Assembly: GCF_009674605.1 (NCBI RefSeq)
Contig: NZ_WKJO01000001.1
Coordinates: 2,108,001 to 2,172,000 of the forward strand
DNA length: 64,000 nucleotides
Source of the DNA: Haloferax litoreum
Lineage (GTDB): Archaea; Halobacteriota; Halobacteria; Halobacteriales; Haloferacaceae
Reading direction: 5' to 3'
The position numbers and the translations under genes were made by a program. The stretch's first letter is position 1. The number at the start of each line of letters is the position of its first letter. Of the stretch, positions 43,269-52,616 are shown piece after piece. The notes beneath the pieces are model-generated. The model saw only the letters and a list, made by a program, of their open reading frames with translations. It was not told where the DNA came from and made no database searches.

Positions 43269-43661
43269 TTACGAACTCTGTTCCATGTTCCTCTGGATTT
43301 GATCCATCACTTCCCCGTGTTCGTGCTGAGGGCTGAACAGAACGAAATCCGTGTCTTCATCGGCCCGGACAGTATGTCCCGGTGGCCAGTAGAACAGGTC
43401 TCCGGTTTCGTCGGCTTCGTTGCTTCCATCGGAATATGTGACGGTGAGCGCCCCGCTCACCACGTATCCCCAGTGAGGGGCCTGGCAGAGGTCATCTTTC
43501 AGCCCCTTGAGAAGTGGTGTGATGTCGGTTCCCTGTGCGAGTGTGAAGTACTCTGCTCCGAGTGTCCCGTAACCAGTCGTGTCTCCGAAATCCGGTTGTT
43601 GGCGGGCGACGGCGACAGGGCTGTCGATTCTGGTCGGTACGGCGTCTTTTGCGACTTTCAT
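43269..43661 (-). CDS. cupin-domain protein
   Basis: 130 aa single-domain cupin: LTVTYSDGSNEADETGDLFYWPPGHTVRADED is the beta-barrel core, with HWGYVVSGALTV giving a metal-site His. No second His cluster is conclusive, so metal binding is uncertain. Function unknown. Confidence 0.75.
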   Translation of the reverse strand: MKVAKDAVPTRIDSPVAVARQQPDFGDTTGYGTLGAEYFTLAQGTDITPLLKGLKDDLCQAPHWGYVVSGALTVTYSDGSNEADETGDLFYWPPGHTVRADEDTDFVLFSPQHEHGEVMDQIQRNMEQSS

Positions 43662-44021
43662 GATGTTTGTTGGAGAATCCCTGAGAACGGCGTATTGGGT
43701 CGCTCAGAACGGTACCAAAGTGGACGTCTCCTCGGAGTCTCAATAGTATAGACGGCGGGACAGGGGTTAAGTATATGTATTTATTTTTATATATTTAATT
43801 TTGTATTAACTGCATTGTTTTTATCTCCAAAAACCCATGCTGTGAGGTTCCGGTTACTCCCAGCCCTTCGAAAAACCGATTCCCCAGCCCAGTAGGACGG
43901 CGTCGGACGACAATATAGCTCCTCTCGGATGTAGGGCCTCTACAATTTTCGGAGTCCCACTTTGATGAGCGCCTCTTGTGGCGAGTCTGTGGGAATGAAC
44001 CGACTCGTGACGAGGGAGGTG
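43662..44021. other. AT-rich intergenic region
   Basis: 360 bp without a recognisable gene. 43768-43815 is strikingly AT-rich (TATATGTATTTATTTTTATA and similar), unlike the rest of the window, and holds several potential TATA boxes, for instance for the cupin gene. Short frames here lack domain signals. Confidence 0.6.
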
Positions 44022-44354
44022 TCAACGGTGTATCAGGCCAAGTATCCGGCTTCGGACGTCATCGGCGGAGTCGTACGTTTGGTTATGTGTTGGTCCGAGC
44101 ACTTCTTCGAGGGATTCCGTCCCGCCCTGCGTTTCGATCTCGTAGTCGCCATAGGCCTCGACCAATTCATCGGTCGTGATTGGGTAGTCCTGGGCTTCGA
44201 GTACCGCATCAAGACCACCAAGCCGCCCACCAGGGTCGCCGCTCATCGCTCGGGGTTCACGAGCGCGGTCGCGTACCTCCTCTCGCTTCCGCTCTGGCTG
44301 TTGTCGCTGTTCGTCGTCTGGGTTCTCGTCTTGGCCCCGATTGTTGCCAGTCAT
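44022..44354 (-). CDS. DUF5789 family protein
   Basis: About 110 aa, acidic. The C-terminal DAVLEAQDYPITTDELVEAY block and the GGTESLEEVLGP and SADDVRSRILGL segments match the haloarchaeal DUF5789/DUF2795-like family. The N-terminal 40 residues are charged and low-complexity. An internal ATG (MTGNNRG) is preferred to one 25 codons upstream; the first base is certain only to about 1 nt. Confidence 0.65.
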   Translation of the reverse strand: MTGNNRGQDENPDDEQRQQPERKREEVRDRAREPRAMSGDPGGRLGGLDAVLEAQDYPITTDELVEAYGDYEIETQGGTESLEEVLGPTHNQTYDSADDVRSRILGLIHR

Positions 44355-44468
44355 CCTTCTATATAGGCGCCCGGTTCGCATAACTGTGTGGACACTTGTC
44401 GGTGTGAACGCCTCGGGTACATAGAGCATTGACGCGTACGATCATCCGAAAGTGGGTCTAACCGGGGG

Positions 44469-44927
44469 TTACTGCTGTGTTCGGCGGATGAACTCGTCGA
44501 GTTTTGCTTCGATGAGGGTCGCAACCCGTTCGCTATATCGCCAGAGCGCTGCATTGAGTCGCTCTTCGGTCTCGTCGTCAAGTTCGTCTCGCCCCCGAAG
44601 GACAGAGTCCTTAGTGATTTGTGGGTGATAGACACAGACTACACCAAGGGAGGTGTCAGAACTCGATGTCCCAGCCGTATGGATTCCGTACTGGTCAGTT
44701 CCCCAGACACCATCGCCGCCCTCTCGCTCCAGCTCGGAATCGAGCGCGTCGAGCAGACGGAGTTCCGCTTCGGTGAGGATTGGTCGGTCGCCTTCGAACA
44801 GTTCAGCGTATGCCTCCCTCCGGGCATCTCTCGTCCATTGATCTAACTGAGACCGCGCACGCAGTACGATCTGTCGCTCGTCAGGGAACTCTGCCATAGC
44901 TCTAGGGAGGGCGGCCAAGTCAATCAA
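44469..44927 (-). CDS. haloarchaeal protein of unknown function
   Basis: 152 aa. Largely helical (ERQIVLRARSQLDQWTRDAR; ALWRYSERVATLIEAKLDEF) with a central Gly/Ser linker. No domain recognised. The ATG at 44897 (MAEFPDERQ) is an alternative start. Confidence 0.6.
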   Translation of the reverse strand: MIDLAALPRAMAEFPDERQIVLRARSQLDQWTRDARREAYAELFEGDRPILTEAELRLLDALDSELEREGGDGVWGTDQYGIHTAGTSSSDTSLGVVCVYHPQITKDSVLRGRDELDDETEERLNAALWRYSERVATLIEAKLDEFIRRTQQ

Positions 44928-45112
44928 CGTTCGTACCGTGGCCCAGACTGACGGATATGCTGACGATGATACTGCGATAAGTAAGACGGGTCTTCGGTAG
45001 GGATACCGAGAACAATGGCTCCTCAGCAGACGTTCGGAACGCTCCTGTTCACGACCCTCTCTTAGTGAAGGTGGCCCTCCACGTTATGGACGTGGCCGTT
45101 CAACGCTAGGGC

Positions 45113-45295
45113 ATGGCAACAATTGTCTACCAAGGTGTGGACGACACTGTCTCGGAAGAGATCGACGACGAGCAACTGAACTACCGAGAGGACCACTGGC
45201 AAATTCATCACGGCGACGACGAGTACACGTACATCCCGAGAGAGCGTATCTATACGGTACAGATGAACGACCCACACGTCATAATGGACGAGTAA
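45113..45295 (+). CDS. small acidic protein of unknown function
   Basis: 60 aa, beginning MATIVYQGVDDTVSEEIDDE and ending DPHVIMDE. Beta-strand-rich pattern with alternating charged and hydrophobic residues. An acidic composition typical of real haloarchaeal proteins supports coding, but no homologue is recognised. Confidence 0.55.
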   Translation: MATIVYQGVDDTVSEEIDDEQLNYREDHWQIHHGDDEYTYIPRERIYTVQMNDPHVIMDE

Positions 45296-45352
45296 ACACG
45301 GTGAAGAGGACGCTCTGGGTCCTCATCTCACAGCGGAGTCAGAACACCCGTG

Positions 45353-47266
45353 TCACGCGCGGACGCCCCAGAAGAACGCAATTCCGAGGACAGTTACCAC
45401 CGACAACAACAACTGCAACGGCGCACCGACCCGTAGGAAGTCCGAGAACTTGTAGCCGCCGGGGCCGTACACGAAGAGGTTCGTCTGGTATCCCACCGGA
45501 GTCATGAACGCCGTTGAGGCGGCGAACGTCACGGCGAGGACGAACGCGAATGCATTCGCACCAATCGACTGGGCGGCGCTGGCAGCAACCGGAATCATCA
45601 ACACGACGCTCGCGTTGTTGCTGATGACGCTCGTCAGTAGACCGGTTGCGACGTAAAACACCCAGAGAACACCGATTGCTGGCAAGAACACCGCGGTCGA
45701 AGCGACGAGGTCTCCGAGAAGCGCCGCCGCACCCGTCTGCTGGAGGGCGATACCGAGCGGGATGACGCCAGCGAGGAGGAAAATCACGTTCCACTCGACG
45801 GACGAGTAGAGTTCGGTCGGCTTGAGGACGCCAGTGAAGACCATCGCCACGACCCCTGCTAACGCAGAGACGACGATTGGCAGAATGTTCAGTGCTGGGA
45901 GTGCGACGACGCCGGCGATGATTCCAACCGCGAAGGGAATCTTGTCGCTCCGATAGGTCACCTCGTCGAACTCGTGGGCGACGATGAAGTCCTCGTTCTC
46001 GACGAGGCGGGTGAGGCTATCCGGAGGTGCCTGCACCAAGAGCGTGTCACCAACCCGGATACGGATGTTCTCGAACCGGTCCCGGACGACGTCACCACGG
46101 GTTCTGAAGGCGAGGACGTTCGCGTCGTAGCGCTGTCTGAAGGTCGAACTCGCGAGGGTCTCACCGACGAGGAACGACCCCGACGGAATGACGACTTCGA
46201 CGAGCACGGGTTCTTCGTCGTCTGGATGCAGGTCGTCTTCAGTTCGGGGGCCACCTCTCAAGGTGAGGCCTTCTGTGTCCATGATGTGCTCGAGCGTCTC
46301 CCGGTTCGTCCTGAGTCGGAGTGTGTCACTCTCGCGGATCTCCTTGCGAGCGAGCGGTTCCGAATAGCGCTCGCCGTATCGAATCAACTGTAACACGTCG
46401 ATGTCGAGTTCGTCGTCTCCGAGTGCCTCCTCGACCGTCTTTCCGATCAACGACGAGTCCGCTGGAACGACGACGTCCGCGAGGTACTCCTGAAGGGCGT
46501 ACTCCTCGACGAGGTCCTCGTCAGCGGGAATCCGTTCGGGGAGCAGTCGAACGCCGACCGTCATCAGATAGAGCGAGCCAACCACGAACACGATGAGTCC
46601 GAGTTTGGTGAACTCGAACATGCCGAACGCGTGGAGGCCAAGTTCGGGGGACTCTGCTCCGAGTTGGGCTGCGATATCGCTCGCGAGGATGTTCGTCGAC
46701 GTCCCGATGAGCGTCAACGTGCCGCCGAGCATCGAAGCGAACGACAGCGGCATCAGCAATTTCGACGGAGAGGTGTTCCCGTTATGTGCGAGGTCGTTGA
46801 TAACCGGGACCAAGATAGCGACGACCGGCGTGTTGTTGATGAGTCCCGAGATAGGGCCGGTGATGCCAATCGTCGCCGCGAGCTGCTTGCGTCGGTTTGA
46901 CCCCGCGAACGCGGCCATCTTCCGACCGAGCAACTGGACGATGCCGGTTCGGTTGATTCCGGTACTCAGGATGAGCATGGCGAGGACGGTTATCGTGGCA
47001 GGATTCGCAAATCCCGAGATTCCCTCCCGAGCCGATATCTGCGTCCACGGTTGGAGTACAATCAATAGCACCATCACCAGAATCGCGGTGACGTCGATGG
47101 GAAACCACTCGGTCGCGAACAACACGAGCGCGAGCAGAATAATCGCAAAAACGACGAGCATCTCGGCCGTTACAGACGGGATGCCGAGACCCTGGACTGC
47201 CAACGAAACGATAGAGAAGTCCACACCAAATGGAGACGCTGACGCGGGAAAAGGACTGGTATGCAC
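45353..47266 (-). CDS. SLC13-type permease with two RCK_C domains
   Basis: 637 aa. Two TM blocks (about 30-215 and 430-635) of the divalent anion/Na+ symporter (ArsB/CitM) fold, with NNTPVVAILVPVINDLA and SNNASVVLMIPVAASAAQS hairpin motifs. Two TrkA_C regulatory domains lie between (about 230-410: SLIGKTVEEA and SFLVGETLASSTFRQRYDANVLAFRTRG). The substrate is probably an anion such as sulfate or dicarboxylate. Confidence 0.88.
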   Translation of the reverse strand: MHTSPFPASASPFGVDFSIVSLAVQGLGIPSVTAEMLVVFAIILLALVLFATEWFPIDVTAILVMVLLIVLQPWTQISAREGISGFANPATITVLAMLILSTGINRTGIVQLLGRKMAAFAGSNRRKQLAATIGITGPISGLINNTPVVAILVPVINDLAHNGNTSPSKLLMPLSFASMLGGTLTLIGTSTNILASDIAAQLGAESPELGLHAFGMFEFTKLGLIVFVVGSLYLMTVGVRLLPERIPADEDLVEEYALQEYLADVVVPADSSLIGKTVEEALGDDELDIDVLQLIRYGERYSEPLARKEIRESDTLRLRTNRETLEHIMDTEGLTLRGGPRTEDDLHPDDEEPVLVEVVIPSGSFLVGETLASSTFRQRYDANVLAFRTRGDVVRDRFENIRIRVGDTLLVQAPPDSLTRLVENEDFIVAHEFDEVTYRSDKIPFAVGIIAGVVALPALNILPIVVSALAGVVAMVFTGVLKPTELYSSVEWNVIFLLAGVIPLGIALQQTGAAALLGDLVASTAVFLPAIGVLWVFYVATGLLTSVISNNASVVLMIPVAASAAQSIGANAFAFVLAVTFAASTAFMTPVGYQTNLFVYGPGGYKFSDFLRVGAPLQLLLSVVTVLGIAFFWGVRA

Positions 47267-47420
47267 ACCAGCGAGTTGGGTAGCGAAACAGTCCGAAAAC
47301 TACCTCGGGACGATGTCCCGAGACACTCGCCTCGTTCTTCTGTCGAGATGGGCTGTTCGCTCAGATACCGACCATCCTACGAACGCTTATCGGCTTGTCG
47401 CTCACATGCTACCATAGAGG

Positions 47421-47600
47421 ATGGGATTTTTCAGACGCGCCGGGCGACAGGTCGAACAGTTCAAGCAGGCGGCTACCGAAACCGCTACCCAACGGTCAAA
47501 CTACCGGTGCGAAGCGTGTGAAGCACGCTTCGATACCCGGCACGAGCAGTGCCCGGAGTGCGGGGCAGGGCCTCTCGTTTCGGTAGACTCCGAGGAGTGA
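47421..47600 (+). CDS. 59-aa zinc-ribbon protein
   Basis: The frame starts MGFFRRAGRQVEQFKQAATE and has YRCEACEARF (CxxC at 30-33) and CPECGAG (CxxC at 44-47), a zinc ribbon, then an acidic end VDSEE. The N-terminus is basic and amphipathic, as in small haloarchaeal zinc-ribbon proteins. It is convergent with the CNNM gene. Function unknown. Confidence 0.68.
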   Translation: MGFFRRAGRQVEQFKQAATETATQRSNYRCEACEARFDTRHEQCPECGAGPLVSVDSEE

Positions 47601-47740
47601 AGTCCAGTTTCAATCGGTCCGAATGGAGGCGGTGTCGTAGAACCACTCTTTGTCTCGCTTTGCTCTCTACTTGGTAGTTGGTGACGCCCTTAGAACGTGC
47701 GCTACTACCACGCTTTTCGCTCGTGAGTGGCACTCAGACG

Positions 47741-49081
47741 CTACTCGTCGTCCGAGTCCTGAATTTCCTGTGCCTCTCGAATCACGAGTCGTTCGATTCG
47801 AGTATCGTCGACAGCCTCGACCTGAAGCGCGTACCCGTCCGCATCGACCTGGTCGCCCACTTCGGGGACTCTGCCGAGGCGACTGAAGACCAATCCACCG
47901 ATCGTCTCGACGTCGTCGCTCTCGAATCGAGAGTCGAGTTGGTCGTTCACGTCCTGAATGGAGACCCCTCCGTCGACAACGTACGCTCCGTCGTCCCTCT
48001 TCTGGATGGATGGCTCCTGTGCACCCGTATCGAATTCGTCTTGAATATCGCCCACAATCTCTTCGAGGATATCCTCGATGGTCACGATGCCCTCGAAGAC
48101 ACCCCACTCGTCGACGACGACGGCCATCTGGCCTTCTCCACGCGTCTGAAAGTCGGCGAGAATTGCGTCGATACGACGCGTCTCCGGTACCGTGAGGACC
48201 CTTCGTGCGAGCTCACGCGCTGTGGTCGTGCTGTCTTCTTCCGTCTCAGCTTCGGTCGCTCGCAGGATGTCCTTGGCGTGGACGAATCCAAGCGGTTGAT
48301 TCCCGTCCTCGTCGAGCACGAGGTAGCGCGTGTAGGTCCCGTTTGCGACGACCGACCGGAGTTCCGAGAGCGGCATCGAGGCAGTCACAGTTTCCACGTC
48401 TGGACGCGGAACCATGACCTCCCGAGCGACCGTGTCCCCGAGTTCGAAGACGCTCTCGATCATCTCGACTTCGTCGAGGTCGATGTGTCCCGTCTCCTCT
48501 GAACGGGTGAGAATCATACGAATCTCCGCTTCGGTGTGAGTTTCCTCACTCTCGGACGCCGGAGAGACACCCGCGAGGCGGGTGAAGTAGTTGGCCGTCC
48601 CGTTGAAGACGATGATGCCGGGCACGAACGCGTAGTAGAAGAACTTCATGAGTGGGGCGACGAGGAGCGCGATACGTGGGGCCTCCTGAATAGCGAACGT
48701 CTTCGGGGCGAGTTCGCCGAACACCACGTGGAGGAACGTGATGAAACCGAACCCGAGGACGAAAGCAACGAGATGAACGATTTCCGCAGGGAGCAACTGG
48801 CCCAAGACCGGTTCGATGAGCGCTGCGACAGCCGGTTCACCGATCCAGCCGAGGCCGAGTGACGAGAGCGTGATACCGAGTTGACTGACAGCCAGATAGT
48901 CGTCCAGATTCTGGATGACGTCCTGCACGAGTGCTGCCCCCGGTTTGCCTCGTTCGACGAGCGCATTCACCTGCGTGGGACGGACTTTGACGAACGCGAA
49001 CTCCGCAGCGACGAAGATTCCGTTCATGACGACGAGGAAAAAGGCGAGAAACAGTCCGCCGAGAGAAATCAGATCTACCAT
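47741..49081 (-). CDS. CNNM/CorC-type membrane protein with CBS pair
   Basis: 446 aa. N-terminal CNNM domain with TM segments (DLISLGGLFLAFFLVVMNGI, ALIEPVLGQLLPAEIVHLVAF), two CBS domains (about 215-330; MVPRPDVETV and GFVHAKDIL motifs), and a C-terminal CorC_HlyC domain (VEAVDDTRIERLVI). Homologues are linked to Mg2+/Co2+ efflux. Start ATG 49081 chosen over a TTG 6 nt upstream. Confidence 0.9.
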   Translation of the reverse strand: MVDLISLGGLFLAFFLVVMNGIFVAAEFAFVKVRPTQVNALVERGKPGAALVQDVIQNLDDYLAVSQLGITLSSLGLGWIGEPAVAALIEPVLGQLLPAEIVHLVAFVLGFGFITFLHVVFGELAPKTFAIQEAPRIALLVAPLMKFFYYAFVPGIIVFNGTANYFTRLAGVSPASESEETHTEAEIRMILTRSEETGHIDLDEVEMIESVFELGDTVAREVMVPRPDVETVTASMPLSELRSVVANGTYTRYLVLDEDGNQPLGFVHAKDILRATEAETEEDSTTTARELARRVLTVPETRRIDAILADFQTRGEGQMAVVVDEWGVFEGIVTIEDILEEIVGDIQDEFDTGAQEPSIQKRDDGAYVVDGGVSIQDVNDQLDSRFESDDVETIGGLVFSRLGRVPEVGDQVDADGYALQVEAVDDTRIERLVIREAQEIQDSDDE

Positions 49082-49419
49082 AGTCAATTACGGACACGTG
49101 GGCACTTGTAGGAATGGATAGTGAATCACTCCTCTGTACTCATTGATGCTTCGACAGCAGCGTCCGGGCCGGTGTCGCCTTCCGCGATGATTCGATGGGC
49201 GACATATGTGACTTTGGTCTATTTTGAGACGTCCGTTCACGAGAGCAGGAGCCGTCGCAATCCACCAGTTAGAAGTCAACTAGGGCAACCGAAAATCTAC
49301 CCGACGGCGAGACAGTAGGCTTGGCGCTGGTGCTCCGGGGTCTTGTTCCCATGTCCGTACCGAGTTTTTCGTAGAAAGTGGAAAGTTCGTCTCGAGGGAC
49401 AGACACCCGACAAGACCAG
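49082..49419. other. non-coding region
   Basis: 338 bp between the CNNM gene and a small hypothetical gene. Frames of 60-65 codons occur on both strands but overlap and show no domains. I see no tRNA or repeat; the CNNM promoter is expected near its right end. Confidence 0.45.
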
Positions 49420-49671
49420 TTAGTCGGTAGCGAGGGTATCGAATTCGGTGTCGTACTGCTCATAGGTAATCGTCAGTTTCCCTGTCGTTGGCTCCTTCGC
49501 AGCGTCTCGGAGTTCTTTGAACGCGGCTAACAGTTCATTCGCGTCTTCGGACCCTTCTCTGACACTTCGTGACTCCTCGCGGACGGTGTCGTATACCTCT
49601 TCCAGAATCCGGCGGGCAGCCTCTAAATCCGTCTTCGAGTCGATGGTGAACGAAGCTTCGTGCAGTGACAT
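49420..49671 (-). CDS. small acidic protein of unknown function
   Basis: 83 aa, mostly helical (DLEAARRILEEVYDTVREES) with a C-terminal beta-like end (TGKLTITYEQYDTEF). Acidic composition supports coding. No family recognised. Confidence 0.55.
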   Translation of the reverse strand: MSLHEASFTIDSKTDLEAARRILEEVYDTVREESRSVREGSEDANELLAAFKELRDAAKEPTTGKLTITYEQYDTEFDTLATD

Positions 49672-49936
49672 ACGGAGGGTCGGGTCCCCACACGGTTAAT
49701 CTTCCTCATACTGAAAGTACGATTGTCACTACCCGGGAATGTCGTCGATATGGGGTATCTCAGAACGATTCCAAAACTGGCGGCAGGTACTTCCCCGTGA
49801 AGACGCTATATAATAGCACGGACCAAACACACTGTGCGTTTGGCCCTCGACGTGAGGGCCGCTTGAAACGGGACGACCGTTTTCCAACATTCCACTTCTC
49901 TTCGCGTTACACCGCGCGGAACGCATCACTAGTGAG
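49672..49936. other. AT-richer non-coding region
   Basis: 265 bp between divergent genes, with a CTATATAATAG box at 49806-49816 that could serve as a TATA element for transcription rightwards. No gene is evident. Confidence 0.4.
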
Positions 49937-50305
49937 ATGTTCCGCAACAGAGACAATCAAAGAATGTCCGCACGAACACGCTCCGGAGGAACGATTTCAC
50001 TTAGTGATTTGTTCAACGCCATGAGCCACGAATACCGCCGTCGCATCCTGTGGACACTAGCCAACCAGGGTTCAGGAACTGACGGAGGAATCAGGCTGAA
50101 TCGGTTCGCAGGCGACGATAGTGAACCAGATATCCTCCACCTCGAACTCGTCCACAACCACTTCCCCAAGTTAGAACAGTACGGACTCATACACTGGAAT
50201 CCTCGGACAGAAACGGTGACACGAGGACCGCTGTTCGAGGATGTCAAACCGTTTCTCACGTTGATGGATTCTCATCAAGACAAGTTACCAGACGATTGGC
50301 CATAG
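49937..50305 (+). CDS. ArsR-like/DUF7344 winged-helix protein
   Basis: 122 aa. The segment SLSDLFNAMSHEYRRRILWTLANQ begins a winged-helix domain of the haloarchaeal DUF7344/ArsR type, followed by LELVHNHFPKLEQYGLIHW and a wing. The ATG at 49964 (MSARTRSGG) is an alternative start. Probably a transcription factor; target unknown. Confidence 0.72.
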   Translation: MFRNRDNQRMSARTRSGGTISLSDLFNAMSHEYRRRILWTLANQGSGTDGGIRLNRFAGDDSEPDILHLELVHNHFPKLEQYGLIHWNPRTETVTRGPLFEDVKPFLTLMDSHQDKLPDDWP

Positions 50306-50526
50306 TCATCCACAACGTTCTGCTATCACACCCTCGGAGTTTGGATTACTGTTGGGTGTCTTATCTCACATCAGTTGAGTATGGTTAGGCTCACATCTAT
50401 CATTCTTCGAGTTCGCCAATAACCGAGGCGTGACGAGGTTACACGTTTTTATCATTCCGAGATGAATGGATTATATAGGATGCTTCTCAGTCGCCCCCGA
50501 AGGAACGTGGCTACGGACGTGCTGTG

Positions 50527-51855
50527 ATGGTTCAAGAGGTGTTCGCGTCTGTCGACCCCATCGTCGCCCGGTTGTTCATCGCAGCGGCACTGGGGATGTT
50601 CCTTGGATTGGAACGCGAGCGGTCGGGAAAGACCGCTGGGATGCGGACGTTCACGCTGACGAGTCTCGTCGGAGGAATCGCGGTCGCAATCGACAGCGAG
50701 GTCATCCTCGCAGTGGGCGGGTTGCTCGTGGTCGTCCAAGCGGTCTTGCTCGGGAGCCGCGGAATCGCCAAACTACGGACTGGGCGCGACGATTCCGATG
50801 CAGATACGTCCGAGTTGGACCGGACCGACACGGTCGACGCTGGCGTGTCCGACAGCACAGTGAGCGCGAGTCTGTCACTGACCACGTCCACGTCGCTCCT
50901 CGTCGCGTACGCAGTCGGTGCCGCAGTCGTGGGGGGGTACGTCATCGAGGGGGTAATCGTCGCACTCACGACCTCACTCCTGTTAGTACTCCGCCGGGAA
51001 CTCCACGGGTTCGCCCACCGGCTGACCTCCGACGAAGTTCGGAGCGCAGTCGAATTAGCCATTATCGCGTTCGTCGTCTATCCATTGCTTCCGAACGAGG
51101 CGCTGGGTCCGTGGGGCGCGGTCAACCCGAGAACGGTCTGGCTCCTCGTCATCGCAGTGAGCGCCATCGGCTTCGTCAACTACGTCATCATCAGACGGTA
51201 CGGCGAACGCGGTATCGCCATCACGGGATTCTTCGGTGGCCTCGTCAACTCCACAGCCGTCATCGGTGAAATCGCGGGGCGTGCGGAGCGAAATCCCTCG
51301 ATTCGACCGCTCGCCGTCGGCGCGATTCTTATGGCCGACGCCGCGATGGCGGTCCGAAACCTCGCACTCATCGTCGTCTTCGTACCCGAAATCGCGTGGC
51401 AAGTGGGGATTCCACTCGCGCTCATCACACTCGTGGGTGTCGGCTACGCACTCGCCACGCGCGAATGGGGCGTCGACCTGGACGTGGCGTTCGAGTCTCC
51501 GTTCAGCCTCGAAGGTGCACTCAGATTCGGACTCTTCTTCCTCGTGGTCTTGCTCGTCTCTGCGGCGGCACAGGAGTACTTCGGAGCCACCGGATTCGTG
51601 GTGACGAGTTTCCTCGGGGGGTTGGTCTCCAGTGGGTCGGTCGTCACGACGACAGTCACACTCTACGGCGGTGGACACATCGAAAGCACGACCGCCATCG
51701 TGGGCGTGTTGGCGGGGACAGCAGCGAGTATCTTCGTCAAGATTTTCCTCGCTGCGAGCATCGACCGCGAACTCCTCGCACCCGTCGCTCGAAAGAGCGC
51801 GCTCCTCGTCACGAGTGGAATCGTCGGCGTCTTCCTCGTCGTGTCTCTGTCGTGA
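50527..51855 (+). CDS. MgtC/SapB and DUF4010 membrane protein
   Basis: 442 aa with about ten TM segments. The N-terminal MgtC-like block (LFIAAALGMFLGLERERSGKTAGMRTFTL) is followed by a DUF4010 region (GFVNYVIIRRYGERGIAITG, TSFLGGLVSSGSVVTTTV). Function in bacteria is associated with magnesium or envelope stress; in archaea unknown. A GGATTATATAGG element about 55 nt upstream could be its TATA box. Start ATG 50527, not the GTG 3 nt before. Confidence 0.85.
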   Translation: MVQEVFASVDPIVARLFIAAALGMFLGLERERSGKTAGMRTFTLTSLVGGIAVAIDSEVILAVGGLLVVVQAVLLGSRGIAKLRTGRDDSDADTSELDRTDTVDAGVSDSTVSASLSLTTSTSLLVAYAVGAAVVGGYVIEGVIVALTTSLLLVLRRELHGFAHRLTSDEVRSAVELAIIAFVVYPLLPNEALGPWGAVNPRTVWLLVIAVSAIGFVNYVIIRRYGERGIAITGFFGGLVNSTAVIGEIAGRAERNPSIRPLAVGAILMADAAMAVRNLALIVVFVPEIAWQVGIPLALITLVGVGYALATREWGVDLDVAFESPFSLEGALRFGLFFLVVLLVSAAAQEYFGATGFVVTSFLGGLVSSGSVVTTTVTLYGGGHIESTTAIVGVLAGTAASIFVKIFLAASIDRELLAPVARKSALLVTSGIVGVFLVVSLS

Positions 51856-52163
51856 ATTCGTCGCCGACACAAACTTCATAACCTATTGCCCCACCAGTCA
51901 AGACGCACTGGTTCGGTGCATACCGTTCCGTACGTGAGTCGACCCCCGAAGATTCGCCCGACTGGTCGTCCCCCGGTCGGGCGAGGGTCGCTCATAGACT
52001 CACCCATCTAGCCGATGGTTTCAGGTAGACTGCCTCGTATCGTGTGCCAGAGCAGCAGACAGCCAATGAGCCGTTACGTCACACACGACTGGAAGGTGGG
52101 GGCACTGCCAGCGAAGCGACAACGCGTACTCGGGGTGCGCGACACGACCGACGGAGGCCGACC
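51856..52163. other. non-coding region with a hairpin
   Basis: 308 bp between the MgtC-like gene and dsbB. It holds an 11-bp stem (one G-U pair) with 7-nt loop at 51955-51983, CGCCCGACTGG/CCGGTCGGGCG. It lacks a T-tract, so terminator status is doubtful. Frames reading through are not convincing. Confidence 0.5.
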
Positions 52164-52595
52164 GTGAACGATTCGATACGAGCGATGCTCGCCGTGGGCA
52201 CACTCGTCGCACTCGGCGCGACGGCGGGCAGTCTCTACTTCAGTCTCGGACTCGGACTCACGCCCTGTGACCTCTGTTGGTACCAACGCATCTTGATGTA
52301 CCCACTCGTCGTCGTCCTCGGAGTGGCCGCCGTCGAAGACCGAGGCGGTGTCTGGAAGACGGTGTTGCCACTCTCACTCGGCGGTGCTGCACTCGCGGGG
52401 TACCACACCTACCTGCAAATCACACCGGGCGCGACCTGCACGGTTGGCGGGCCGTGTACGAGCATCCAGTACCCGATGCTCGATGGACTGCTCACGATTC
52501 CGCGACTCTCGCTCGTCGCCTTCGTGCTCCTGACGCTCCTCTCGATTGTCGTCGGGTGGTACAACAAACCGAGCGACAACATGTGGGTCGCCTGA
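52164..52595 (+). CDS. dsbB: disulfide bond formation protein B
   Basis: 143 aa, four TM helices. The first periplasmic-type loop carries CDLCWYQR (CxxC) and the second holds two cysteines (GATCTVGGPC), the pairs used to relay electrons from DsbA to quinone. GTG start at 52164 is preceded by GGAGG with 6-nt spacing; the longer upstream frame lacks a signal and is rejected. No DsbA is adjacent. Confidence 0.9.
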   Translation: MNDSIRAMLAVGTLVALGATAGSLYFSLGLGLTPCDLCWYQRILMYPLVVVLGVAAVEDRGGVWKTVLPLSLGGAALAGYHTYLQITPGATCTVGGPCTSIQYPMLDGLLTIPRLSLVAFVLLTLLSIVVGWYNKPSDNMWVA

Positions 52596-52616
52596 GCACG
52601 CTTCAGATTCGCCGAC

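Noticed and set aside
43795-44025. 76-aa minus-strand open frame in the AT-rich spacer
   Set aside because: Composition is Arg/Ser/Pro-rich without haloarchaeal acidity, overlaps the DUF5789 end, and no domain is visible.
49088-49318. Overlapping 60-65-codon frames on both strands upstream of the CNNM gene
   Set aside because: They overlap each other in opposite directions and lack domains or ribosome-binding sites.
50466-51269. 267-aa alternate plus-strand frame over the MgtC/DUF4010 gene
   Set aside because: An Arg-rich out-of-frame shadow of the membrane protein.
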